Source: Cognaticolwellia mytili
GTDB taxonomy: Bacteria; Pseudomonadota; Gammaproteobacteria; Enterobacterales; Alteromonadaceae
Assembly (NCBI RefSeq): GCF_002104475.1
Contig: NZ_NBOF01000001.1
Location: forward strand, 558,001 to 622,000
Length of the DNA stretch: 64,000 nucleotides
Direction: 5' to 3'
Positions 8,696-16,350 of the stretch are shown in pieces. Positions within the stretch are counted from its first letter, which is position 1. The number at the start of each line of letters is the position of its first letter. The notes under the pieces were generated by a model, which worked only from the letters and a program-made list of their open reading frames with translations, did no database searches and had not been told where the DNA came from. Both the position numbers and the translations under genes were made by a program.

Positions 8696-9472
8696 GTGTT
8701 TATAGATTCCCATTGTCATTTAGATAGATTAAAACTTGAAGAATTTGATAATAATTTAGATAACGTCGTTAACGCGGCACTTGAAAATAACGTCAACACA
8801 CTTTTATGCGTCAGTGTGACGCTAGAAGAATTTCCTGCAATGGCTGAGAAAACAGCTAAGTATGACAATGTTTGGCTAACCTGTGGTGCACACCCGCTAA
8901 ATCAAGATGATGAAATAAACCCAGAGCAATTGCAGGAATTGGCGACAAATCCAAGGGTTGTTGCTATTGGTGAAACAGGCTTAGATTATTTTTACGCACC
9001 AGAAACTAAGCAAGTTCAATTAGATTCTTTTCGTAAACACGTACGTGTCGCCAATCAATTGAACAAGCCATTAATTATTCATACTCGAGATGCTCAGGAA
9101 GATACGTTAGCAATATTACGTGAAGAGCATGCAGAAAATGTTGGCGGCATATTACACTGTTTTACCGAAAGTTGGGAAATGGCAGAGCAAGCAATCGCTA
9201 TGGGGTTTTATATTTCATTCTCAGGTATCGTCACCTTTAAAAATGCCAGTGCATTGAGGGAAGTGGCAAAGAAAGTACCTGCTGATCGATTCCTTATTGA
9301 AACTGATGCGCCTTATCTTGCGCCAGTGCCACATCGAGGTAAACAAAACCAACCAGCCTATGTTGTTGAAGTAGCTAAGCACCTTGCTAGTATTCGCGGC
9401 ACATCTGTTGCTGAAATTGCTAAGCAATCAACTGATAACTTCCATCGCTTATTTGCGCAAACTAAAGCGTAA
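8696..9472 (+). CDS. TatD-family metal-dependent hydrolase (YcfH-type)
   Basis: This is a TIM-barrel amidohydrolase of the TatD deoxyribonuclease family, in the position held by ycfH in related genomes. Metal-site motifs run in order: FIDSHCHLDR at the N terminus, GETGLDY near 92, IHTRDA, LHCFTE and IETDAPYLAPVPHRG. A GTG at 8681 is possible, but GTG 8696 follows GGAG (8685-8688) with good spacing and gives the family-like start MFIDSHCHL and 258 residues. The substrate is not known; 3'-5' exonuclease activity is described for relatives. A 101-bp gap follows pilZ. Confidence 0.9.
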   Translation: MFIDSHCHLDRLKLEEFDNNLDNVVNAALENNVNTLLCVSVTLEEFPAMAEKTAKYDNVWLTCGAHPLNQDDEINPEQLQELATNPRVVAIGETGLDYFYAPETKQVQLDSFRKHVRVANQLNKPLIIHTRDAQEDTLAILREEHAENVGGILHCFTESWEMAEQAIAMGFYISFSGIVTFKNASALREVAKKVPADRFLIETDAPYLAPVPHRGKQNQPAYVVEVAKHLASIRGTSVAEIAKQSTDNFHRLFAQTKA

Positions 9473-10020
9473 TATTTACTAGAGCATTTACTGGGAAGGT
9501 TATTAGTAGGTTATTTAGAATAAAGGCATAAAAATAGCCCAAAATCACTGCTGATTTTGGGCTCAGGGGATGGCTCAAAAGGAGATGAGCCTGCGCTAAT
9601 AAACTGTCAAATAAAATTAACGATAACCAGTAAAATCTAAACTACTTTAAAAATTACTCTACTGACTAGCGGTAGAGTTATATATTGCGAGCAACAGGTT
9701 GATAAGTAACCTGTAGAATTAAGTGTAGTGTAAGCTTAATTAAATGCAAAAATATTTCTATAATAACTATGATATTGAAAAATAAGAATTTAGAATGGAT
9801 TTTTGTTTGATGATATTGATATGTTGAAAATATTACCCACCGCTTGTCTACTGCTTTTGCACAGTTTTCTTACAGGTTGGTAGCGGTCGTTAGCTAGGCA
9901 ATAATAGTTTTGTGTGTCATGATATTTTTATAATAAAAATACATTAATTGTTATTCCCAAGCCATCTGAAGATGTCTGAAATTGCATATTTAAGTGACTT
10001 GGGTATATAAGAGAGTAGGT
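9473..10020 (+). other. 548-bp intergenic region with a run of hairpins
   Basis: I see no protein gene here. Four perfect inverted repeats occur in about 180 bp: AGCCCAAAATCA/TGATTTTGGGCT (9536-9563, 12-bp stem), GGCTCA/TGAGCC (9572-9591, loop AAAGGAGA), ACTCTAC/GTAGAGT (9656-9678) and ACAGGTT/AACCTGT (9694-9714). None has a + strand T-tract directly behind it, but the first is followed by a T-rich run on the - strand and could terminate there. The remainder (9715-10020) is AT-rich leader to the next gene. The cluster of stems could be a small RNA or a structured 3' UTR. Confidence 0.45.
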
Positions 10021-11250
10021 TTGTTAAGTCGTATTTGGAGTGGTTTTTTCTTTGTTGCCTTTATTTCTGCGCTAATACAATGGTTAGTCTTTGATCAGGT
10101 ATTAGTTTTTGAGCAAATCGTCAATGCTATTTTTGATATGTCAAAAGTGACCGTTGATATTGCGATTGGTTTAATTGGTGTGTTGAGCTTTTGGCTTGGT
10201 ATGATGAAAATTGCTGAGCATGCCGGTATTATTGATAAGCTGGCTCAAATAATTTCGCCGTTATTTACGCGATTAATGCCAGGTGTGCCAAAAGGTCATC
10301 CAGCCATTGGTTCGATGACCATGAACTTATCGGCCAATTTTCTTGGTTTGGACAATGCAGCGACTCCGCTGGGATTAAAAGCGATGCAAGACTTACAATC
10401 GCTTAATACCAATAAAAATACAGCAACTAACGCACAAATATTATTTTTGGTGTTAAATACCTCTTCTGTAACCTTATTTCCCATAACCGTTTTTGTCTAT
10501 CGTGCTCAGCAAGGTGCATTAAACCCAACCGATGTTTTTGTACCGATTTTATTAGCGACAACGGCATCAACACTTGCAGGTTTATTTGCCGTTGCTTTTG
10601 TGCAAAAAATAAAACTCTACCAACAAACTGTTATGCTTTATCTTTCTGCTGGTATTGCTTTAATTGGTGGTGTCGCAGCATATTTTGCCACGTTAAGTGC
10701 CGACTTATTAGCGCAGCAGTCGTCTTTGATGGGCAACTTATTAATTTTTTCAACCTTGATAAGTTTTATTTTCTTCGCGTTAAAGCGGCAAGTAAATGTT
10801 TATGACAGCTTTATCGAAGGGGCAAAACAGGGTTTTGAAACCAGTATAAAACTCATCCCTTATTTATTAGCTATGCTGTGTGCGATTGGCGTATTTAGGG
10901 CAAGTGGCGCATTAGATCTTATCGTTGAAGCGATTAGAACGGTGGTTACTTATTTTAATGCTGATACAAGATTTGTTGATGCCTTACCTACCGCGTTTAT
11001 GAATCCGTTGAGTGGTTCAGGTGCTAGAGCTATGATGATTGAAACCATGAGTACCCATGGTGCGGACTCTTTTGCCGGACGATTAGCTTCTATTGTTCAA
11101 GGCTCGACAGAAACTACTTTTTATGTCTTGGCGGTGTATTTCGGCTCAGTGGGAATACGTTACAGTCGTCATGCTTTAGCTTGTGGCCTTATTGCCGACT
11201 TTGCTGGTATTAGTGCCGCAATTGGGGTGTGTTATTGGTTTTTTGGTTAG
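10021..11250 (+). CDS. Nucleoside-recognition (Gate) domain membrane protein, SpmA/SpmB-like
   Basis: This polytopic inner-membrane protein of 409 residues has two nucleoside-recognition (Gate) halves, corresponding to the spore maturation proteins SpmA and SpmB of Bacillus fused in one chain. Signature stretches are HPAIGSMTMNLSANFLGLDN and ATPLGLKAMQ in the first half, and MNPLSGSGARAMMIETM and GSTETTFYVLAVYFGSVGIR in the second. The TTG at 10021 is preferred over GTG 9994 because homologues begin at LSRIWSGFF and GAGAG precedes it. Its transport substrate is unknown. It appears monocistronic. Confidence 0.82.
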   Translation: MLSRIWSGFFFVAFISALIQWLVFDQVLVFEQIVNAIFDMSKVTVDIAIGLIGVLSFWLGMMKIAEHAGIIDKLAQIISPLFTRLMPGVPKGHPAIGSMTMNLSANFLGLDNAATPLGLKAMQDLQSLNTNKNTATNAQILFLVLNTSSVTLFPITVFVYRAQQGALNPTDVFVPILLATTASTLAGLFAVAFVQKIKLYQQTVMLYLSAGIALIGGVAAYFATLSADLLAQQSSLMGNLLIFSTLISFIFFALKRQVNVYDSFIEGAKQGFETSIKLIPYLLAMLCAIGVFRASGALDLIVEAIRTVVTYFNADTRFVDALPTAFMNPLSGSGARAMMIETMSTHGADSFAGRLASIVQGSTETTFYVLAVYFGSVGIRYSRHALACGLIADFAGISAAIGVCYWFFG

Positions 11251-11292
11251 TTGTTTTTAACATGGCGGCGTTTACTCATCTTGGCGTTCTGT

Positions 11293-11318
11293 CTGTGATA
11301 AGCCCATGCTTATCACAG
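11293..11318 (+). other. Perfect 11-bp inverted repeat downstream of the SpmAB-like gene
   Basis: CTGTGATAAGC (11293-11303) and GCTTATCACAG (11308-11318) enclose a 4-nt loop. There is no T-tract on either side. It may still serve as a transcript 3' end, or may be a DNA-binding palindrome. Confidence 0.45.
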
Positions 11319-11546
11319 CAGGGAACTATATAGGCCTATTTACATGCCCTTATATTGAATAAAAGCGATGACCAAATAGGTTACCTCCATCACAAATTTA
11401 TGGGATTGTTGAATTATTACAATTGGTTACAAAAATAACTCGCCACTTGGTTATGTTGTTTGTTAAGCTAGCGTTTCGTAGAATAAATGAACGATTATCT
11501 TTTCAGATTTATTTAAGTTTAAGTGACACCTACTAAAGGAATAGTA

Positions 11547-12440
11547 ATGAAGTTATTTTTTGCCGCGCTAAGCGCAACTCTGCTAACAATAAACCCTGCC
11601 AATGCCGAATCAAAAGTATTGTTTGATGTTCAAGAACATTGTCAGTCTAGAGAAACAACTCAAGGTGTACGTTATATTCCACCTTGTACTTTACCTGACC
11701 GCGAATATACATTCAGTTTGCCTGAAAACAATAACACCGTAAAAAGCCCAAGTTTAGAGGTTAATTTTCAGTGTCAATCTATGCGGCCATTAAGTTTTCA
11801 GTACCAACTTAGCCGAGATGGCAATATTGTTTCAACCGGGAATCTTGCAGGTACGCGTGATAGTGATGAAAGGTCATCATTTTCATTAAATAGCCTCGCG
11901 GCTGATTACACTTTTAAGTTAATAAAAATGGAAGGTGGCAGTGGTTTTCAAGCGATAAAACCTGGCTGTCAATTGATTGCCACAACCGTTGACAACGAGA
12001 TAAAAATCGAGCAACTTGCCGAGCAGAGCAAAATTAACATTGCTCTATTGGAAGCCACCACCAGAGCGCTTGCGAAAAAAAATACCCACTTCTTCAAATT
12101 CGAACTTATTAATAACAAGTACTGGTTAACAACGCTTGAACAGCTTTTGACATCAGAAAGTAGCACGACGATAGCAATTGTTAATAACGCTGTTGAGCAA
12201 TTCGAAAAAGCCTTGGCACTGTGTCGTACATCTTATTGTTATAACTCCTCGGCTAAAGAAGTTGAAACTATTAATCATAATAGTGAACAATATTTACTTG
12301 CGACGAAACAGCATTTGGATGATCTATTAGAAGCTTATGATTTTGGCAATGAAAAAATCACCGATGAAATTACGGCTTGGCTGCAATTACGAACGTTGAT
12401 TAATAAAGCCTTATTTCCTAATGAAGAAAATAGTGATTAG
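11547..12440 (+). CDS. Exported protein of unknown function
   Basis: I do not recognise the family. The 297-residue product begins with a clear Sec signal peptide (MKLFFAALSATLLTINPANA) with a likely cut after NANA. The mature part has a Cys-containing beta-rich N-terminal half and a helical C-terminal half from about residue 155 on. The upstream in-frame GTG (11523) is rejected because AAAGGA sits just before ATG 11547. It stands alone between hairpins and lies next to transposase debris, so it may be accessory. A periplasmic location is inferred from the signal peptide only. Confidence 0.7.
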   Translation: MKLFFAALSATLLTINPANAESKVLFDVQEHCQSRETTQGVRYIPPCTLPDREYTFSLPENNNTVKSPSLEVNFQCQSMRPLSFQYQLSRDGNIVSTGNLAGTRDSDERSSFSLNSLAADYTFKLIKMEGGSGFQAIKPGCQLIATTVDNEIKIEQLAEQSKINIALLEATTRALAKKNTHFFKFELINNKYWLTTLEQLLTSESSTTIAIVNNAVEQFEKALALCRTSYCYNSSAKEVETINHNSEQYLLATKQHLDDLLEAYDFGNEKITDEITAWLQLRTLINKALFPNEENSD

Positions 12441-12472
12441 TTTATTAGCTATACTTTGATTTTTTGAAAAGT

Positions 12473-12496
12473 CCCCTTCATTGTAAGGGGGTTTTA
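12473..12496 (+). terminator. Terminator after the exported protein
   Basis: CCCCTT (12473-12478) pairs with AAGGGG (12485-12490) around CATTGT, followed by GTTTTAT. The A-run on the other side makes it potentially bidirectional, also ending the decayed transposase frame on the - strand. Confidence 0.7.
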
Positions 12497-12748
12497 TCTG
12501 TACCATCGCTCAAGTACCTCTTGCAGATTCCATTGCTTCGTTTTCACTTCATCAATAAATAACACTACATAGTAATGGTGGCTCGTTACCGCATAGACAC
12601 AAACATCAATGATGAACACTTGTGTGAGAAAATGCAGTTTATCTTCACCATATAAAAAAGCCCATCGAACACAATGGTAATAAGACGTTTTCACTAAACT
12701 GATTTGTTGCTTCCTTTTGGGAGACCATAAGTCACGAGATGAAATCAT
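12494..12748 (-). pseudogene. Remnant of a REP-associated (Y1/HUH) transposase
   Basis: An 84-codon frame on the - strand reads like the N-terminal part of large REP-associated tyrosine transposases, with blocks KTSYYHCV, RWAFLYGEDK, QVFIIDVCVYAV and LQEVLERW. Compared with what I recall of the family, two internal stretches are missing (the SRCV residues after YYHCV and about 16 residues after GEDK). The MSNHYHVVL metal-binding motif has become TSHHYYVVL, losing the second His of HUH, and the C-terminal two thirds including the catalytic tyrosine are absent. It is therefore a decayed fragment and should be inactive. Confidence 0.75.
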
Positions 12749-13022
12749 AGTGCGAATTTGGCCTAGTACAAAAGCTAGTATTGTTCAATTTAGAGTGGGT
12801 GTACTATTAATTATTTATCTTGGCACATTGAACAATCTCGGTCATGACGAGAGCAATACCCCTATGTATAAATACAGCTACTGGCTCCGAATCTATAAAA
12901 TGGCAAAGTTACTTTATTTGGTATGAATTCACATACAGCTTAGCAATAGAAGATATGTCAAATTACGCACGCTGAGTGAACTGAGCAGCCTACGCTCCCC
13001 TTGTTACTCATATTGGACTTTA
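12749..13022. other. Intergenic sequence without recognisable gene
   Basis: Short open frames here (for example 69 codons at 12717-12926 on the + strand) have no recognisable domain and overlap the transposase remnant. I see no further transposase pieces and no terminal repeats marking an element boundary. Confidence 0.5.
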
Positions 13023-13199
13023 TTGCAAAAATGTTTCCTTGAGGTAGGTGAAATACTGCATCTTAGAGGGAAAAATATTAGTCCAGTGAATAGAATATTA
13101 GTTATTCTCATTACATTACAAACGGTTATTGCCATTTTATTATTGCTATTTGTTATCTTAAGTGGGTATTTTATGCGCTTTATTACGACTAATGTCTAA
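13023..13199 (+). CDS. Possible small single-span membrane protein
   Basis: A 58-codon frame starts at TTG 13023, with GGA at 13015-13017 spaced 5 nt before it. It ends in a strongly hydrophobic helix (ILVILITLQTVIAILLLLF) and a short tail. The frame stays open further upstream (to 12927) without an ATG. The hydrophobic segment is the only evidence, so this may be a real small membrane protein, the tail of a decayed gene, or chance. It lies just before the prp operator. Confidence 0.25.
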   Translation: MQKCFLEVGEILHLRGKNISPVNRILVILITLQTVIAILLLLFVILSGYFMRFITTNV

Positions 13200-13201
13200 T
13201 T

Positions 13202-13219
13202 AATATTGTCGACAATATT
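13202..13219 (+). promoter_or_regulatory. Palindromic operator upstream of gntR-prp promoter
   Basis: An 18-bp perfect palindrome, AATATTGTC/GACAATATT, is centred at 13210/13211. A second TGTCGACA core lies 73 bp downstream. Placement on both sides of the promoter of a GntR gene suggests it is the binding site of that regulator (inference). Confidence 0.6.
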
Positions 13220-13231
13220 TAGGTTGGTGCA

Positions 13232-13259
13232 TTGACTATTTGCTGTAAAACGCTATTAT
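13232..13259 (+). promoter_or_regulatory. Sigma-70-type promoter of the gntR-prp operon
   Basis: The -35 element TTGACT (13232-13237) and the -10 element TATTAT (13254-13259) are spaced 16 bp. They lie between the two TGTCGACA operators, with expected transcription start near 13266. Confidence 0.6.
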
Positions 13260-13279
13260 TGCTTCAGTATTTTCAAATG

Positions 13280-13287
13280 TGTCGACA
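13280..13287 (+). promoter_or_regulatory. Second TGTCGACA operator core at the gntR start
   Basis: The 8-bp palindrome TGTCGACA is repeated just before the ATG of gntR. The flanks are less symmetric than in the upstream site. The centre-to-centre distance of 73 bp is close to seven helical turns, compatible with binding on one DNA face or looping. Confidence 0.5.
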
Positions 13288-13290
13288 ATT

Positions 13291-13971
13291 ATGGCTTTGG
13301 ATAACCCCACCACACAAGCGGTAGTGACTACCGCAGATAAAGTATTTGATCAAATGCTACATGCTATTGTTGAAGGCACGATAAAAGCTGGCAGTAAAAT
13401 CAGTGAGCCCGAGCTAGCAAAGCACTATCAAATTAGTCGTTCAACATTGCGAGAAGCGCTAAATCGTCTTGAGAAATGTCATTTAATTGAGCGAAAAGCC
13501 AATGTCGGTTCACGTGTAGTTGAATGTTCAATTGCCGGCTTGTTAGAAATTTATATAGTGCGAGAAGCACTTGAAGGTATGGCATGTCGACAAGCGGCAC
13601 ACAACATGACTGATGATGAAATTATAGAAATGAAAGCGATGCTTGCACAGCACGCAAATTCTAAGGCTTTACGTGATGGAGTTTCTTATTATCAAGAAGA
13701 AGGCGATTTAGACTTTCATTATAAAGTCATTTTAGGCAGTCATAATCAACAATTAATCAACATTTTATGTGGGCAATTATATCACCTTGTTCGTATGTAC
13801 CGATGCCAGTTTGGCATGAACAGTCCGCGTGCGACTAAAGCCTTTGATGAGCATTCGCGCATTATCGATGCTATCGCTGACAGGGATGGTGAATTAGCTG
13901 AAATGCTAATGAGGCGACATATCGCCGCGTCAAGAAAAAACATTGAAAACAAGATTAGTCAGCAATTATAA
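13291..13971 (+). CDS. GntR-family (FCD) regulator of the methylcitrate operon
   Basis: This 226-residue regulator has an N-terminal winged helix (residues about 20-85, with ISRSTLREALNRLEKCHLIE as recognition region) and a C-terminal FCD ligand-binding domain (IVREALEGMACRQAA, DFHYKVILGSHN). It is the first gene of the propionate cluster and takes the place of the sigma-54 activator PrpR of enterics. The start is unsure: GTG 13279 lies inside the operator, and ATG 13291 is preferred although neither has a visible ribosome binding site. Autoregulation and repression of prpBC-acnD-prpF, relieved by a pathway intermediate, are inferred from the operators. Confidence 0.85.
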   Translation: MALDNPTTQAVVTTADKVFDQMLHAIVEGTIKAGSKISEPELAKHYQISRSTLREALNRLEKCHLIERKANVGSRVVECSIAGLLEIYIVREALEGMACRQAAHNMTDDEIIEMKAMLAQHANSKALRDGVSYYQEEGDLDFHYKVILGSHNQQLINILCGQLYHLVRMYRCQFGMNSPRATKAFDEHSRIIDAIADRDGELAEMLMRRHIAASRKNIENKISQQL

Positions 13972-14037
13972 CGTCAGAATATATAGAACGTTTTAATTAA
14001 TTTATTACAACATTTATCATTTTAAAAGGACAACGAT

Positions 14038-14943
14038 ATGTCTACAAATTTATCTTCAAATAACCTGTCTCCTGGCGCTAAGTTTCGCCAAGCATTAGAA
14101 AATAACAAGCCTTTACAAGTTGTAGGTACTATTAATGCCTACTGCGCAATGATGGCTGAACAGTTAGGACATCAAGCTATTTATCTGTCTGGCGGTGGTG
14201 TGGCGAATGCTTCTTATGGTTTACCTGATTTAGGCATGACATCACTTAATGATGTGATTGCAGATGTTGCTCGTATTACTTCAGCTTCAAGTTTACCGTT
14301 ATTAGTTGATATTGATACCGGTTGGGGTGGCGCATTCAATATTGCAAAAACTATTCGTGATATGGAAAAAGCCGGTGCTGCAGCGGTGCATATTGAAGAT
14401 CAAGTTGCACAAAAACGCTGTGGTCATCGTCCAAACAAAGAAATTGTTTCAACAGACGAAATGGCTGATCGTATTCGCGCTGCTGTTGATGCACGTATAG
14501 ACCCTGATTTCTTCATTATGGCGCGCACAGATGCGTTTGCTCAAGAAGGTTTAGCAGCGGCACTTGAACGTGCTAAAGCTTATGTAGCAGCAGGCGCTGA
14601 TGGTATTTTCGCTGAAGCGGTTAAAACTGAGGAGCACTACAGAGCTTTTACACAAGCATTAGATGTACCTGTACTTGCCAACATTACTGAGTTCGGTCAA
14701 ACGGAATTATGGAATAAAGAGCAGTTAGGAGAATGGGGTTGTGCGATGGTGCTTTATCCATTATCAGCATTTAGAGCAATGAACAAAGCTGCTGAATCTG
14801 TTTATAAAACTTTATTAGCGGATGGCGACCAAAAAGCAGAAATCGATAATATGCAAACACGTATGGATTTATACGACTACCTTGGTTATCACGACTATGA
14901 GCAAAAGCTTGATGTGCTTTTTTCTGAAGGTAAAAATAAATAG
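14038..14943 (+). CDS. prpB: 2-methylisocitrate lyase PrpB
   Basis: PrpB splits 2-methylisocitrate into pyruvate and succinate, the last step of the methylcitrate cycle. It has 301 residues of the PEP mutase/isocitrate lyase TIM barrel. The substrate-binding motif [13 protein letters not shown], the metal-binding DIDTGWGG and the catalytic loop KRCGHRPNK with the cysteine at residue 128 are present. It has an AAAGGA ribosome binding site and sits 66 bp after the regulator and 91 bp before prpC, in the expected order. Confidence 0.96.
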   Translation: MSTNLSSNNLSPGAKFRQALENNKPLQVVGTINAYCAMMAEQLGHQAIYLSGGGVANASYGLPDLGMTSLNDVIADVARITSASSLPLLVDIDTGWGGAFNIAKTIRDMEKAGAAAVHIEDQVAQKRCGHRPNKEIVSTDEMADRIRAAVDARIDPDFFIMARTDAFAQEGLAAALERAKAYVAAGADGIFAEAVKTEEHYRAFTQALDVPVLANITEFGQTELWNKEQLGEWGCAMVLYPLSAFRAMNKAAESVYKTLLADGDQKAEIDNMQTRMDLYDYLGYHDYEQKLDVLFSEGKNK

Positions 14944-15034
14944 CACATAAAGTGCGAGACAAATAAAAATAAATTTAGTTACTCAGCAATATTTTGAGCG
15001 ATTAAAAAATAATGACAAATTTGAGGAAAATACA

Positions 15035-16174
15035 ATGAGTGATAAAAGCGTTTCTGAGAAAAAGATTGGTGGTGCAGGTTTACGTGGCCAAAGTGCAGGT
15101 GAAACTAAGTTATGTACCGTGGGCAAATCAGGTTCAGGTTTAACTTACTGTGGTTACGATGTTGCCGATCTTGCAGAAAATTCAACATTTGAAGAAGTGG
15201 CTTACTTACTTTTTAACGGTGAATTACCGAACCAAACGCAATTAGACGCTTATAAAATTGAATTAAAAGCGATGCGTGATTTACCTGAAGCGGTAAAAAC
15301 AGCGTTAAAACTTATTCCTAAAGAAACACATCCTATGGACGTTATGCGTACAGGCTGTTCAATGTTAGGTAATATTGAACCAGAAAATGATTTTTCTGAA
15401 GAACGTCATGCGGCAAACCGTTTATTAGCCGCTTTCCCTGCAATCATGTGTTACTGGTATAAGTTTTCACACGAAGGTGTTGAAATTGACTGTATGACTG
15501 ATGAAGACTCATTAGGTGGTCACTTCTTACGTTTATTAAATCAAGCAGAGCCTTCAGAGCAACACAAACGTGTTATGGATGTTTCTTTAATCTTATATGC
15601 TGAGCATGAATTTAACGCTTCGACGTTTACAGCACGTGTTTGTGCATCTACGTTATCAGACATGTTCTCATGTATTACGGGTGCGATTGGAACTTTACGT
15701 GGACCACTTCATGGTGGCGCAAACGAAGCAGCAATGGATATGATCCTTAAGTTCAAATCTCCAGCTGACGCTAAAGAGCAGATGGCGGGTATGCTTGAAC
15801 GTAAAGAAAAAATTATGGGTTTTGGCCACGCCATTTACCGTACCTCTGATCCTCGTAATGTTGTTATCAAAGCATGGTCTGAAAAATTAGCCGCTGAAAA
15901 TGGTAATACCTCTTTATACGATATATCTGTCGCGTGTGAAGAATTTATGTGGGACACGAAAAAATTATTCTGTAACGCTGATTTCTTCCATGCATCTACT
16001 TATAACTATATGGGCATTCCAACTAAGTTGTTCACACCAATATTTGTCTGTTCACGTTTAACGGGTTGGGCAGCGCATGTAATGGAACAACGCGTTAATA
16101 ACCGTATTATACGTCCTTCGGCTGACTATACCGGTGCTGAACCACGTAAGGTTAATGCGATCTCAGAACGTTAG
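15035..16174 (+). CDS. prpC: 2-methylcitrate synthase PrpC
   Basis: PrpC condenses propionyl-CoA with oxaloacetate to 2-methylcitrate. The 379 residues fit the short citrate synthase family. Catalytic residues lie in GPLHGGANEA (His), GFGHAIYRTSDPR (His) and NADFFHASTY (Asp). It has a GAGGAA ribosome binding site. It is assigned to methylcitrate rather than citrate synthesis by its operon with prpB, acnD and prpF. A hairpin repeat and a 9-bp stem fill the space before acnD. Confidence 0.95.
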   Translation: MSDKSVSEKKIGGAGLRGQSAGETKLCTVGKSGSGLTYCGYDVADLAENSTFEEVAYLLFNGELPNQTQLDAYKIELKAMRDLPEAVKTALKLIPKETHPMDVMRTGCSMLGNIEPENDFSEERHAANRLLAAFPAIMCYWYKFSHEGVEIDCMTDEDSLGGHFLRLLNQAEPSEQHKRVMDVSLILYAEHEFNASTFTARVCASTLSDMFSCITGAIGTLRGPLHGGANEAAMDMILKFKSPADAKEQMAGMLERKEKIMGFGHAIYRTSDPRNVVIKAWSEKLAAENGNTSLYDISVACEEFMWDTKKLFCNADFFHASTYNYMGIPTKLFTPIFVCSRLTGWAAHVMEQRVNNRIIRPSADYTGAEPRKVNAISER

Positions 16175-16192
16175 GAGAGACTTGGTATTTGA

Positions 16193-16264
16193 CTTGATTT
16201 CTGCGTTAGATGTTAGCTCGCATAGTACACTATGCGTCGCTTCATCTGCCTTGAACTAAAGCCA
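16193..16264 (+). repeat. Short hairpin repeat, copy A (prpC-acnD gap)
   Basis: This shares with copy B (18966-19036) a left block around CGTTAGA, a GCTC before the central hairpin, and the identical 3' block CTTGAACTAAAGC preceded by CTGC. The central stem is GCATAGT/ACTATGC (16220-16235), different in sequence from copy B but equally paired. Known to me only as a type of interspersed intergenic repeat in this bacterial group; not named. Confidence 0.65.
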
Positions 16265-16293
16265 ACTCCCTTCGTCTTGAGTTTACTTAATAT

Positions 16294-16329
16294 ACAAAGG
16301 CGGATTCATTTTTTGAAATTCGCCTTTGT
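16294..16329 (+). other. Hairpin before acnD
   Basis: ACAAAGGCG (16294-16302) pairs with CGCCTTTGT (16321-16329), with part of the inner 18 nt also able to pair. There is no T-tract on the + side, so read-through into acnD is likely. It could stabilise or process the prpBC message. Confidence 0.5.
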
Positions 16330-16350
16330 CGTAAAAATAATGTGGAATAA

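Noticed and set aside
9536-9563. Terminator of tatD on the + strand
   Set aside because: The stem is perfect but followed by CAGGGG, not a T-tract; kept only as part of a hairpin cluster.
12717-12926. 69-codon + strand frame
   Set aside because: It overlaps the transposase remnant on the other strand and shows no domain, signal or ribosome binding site.
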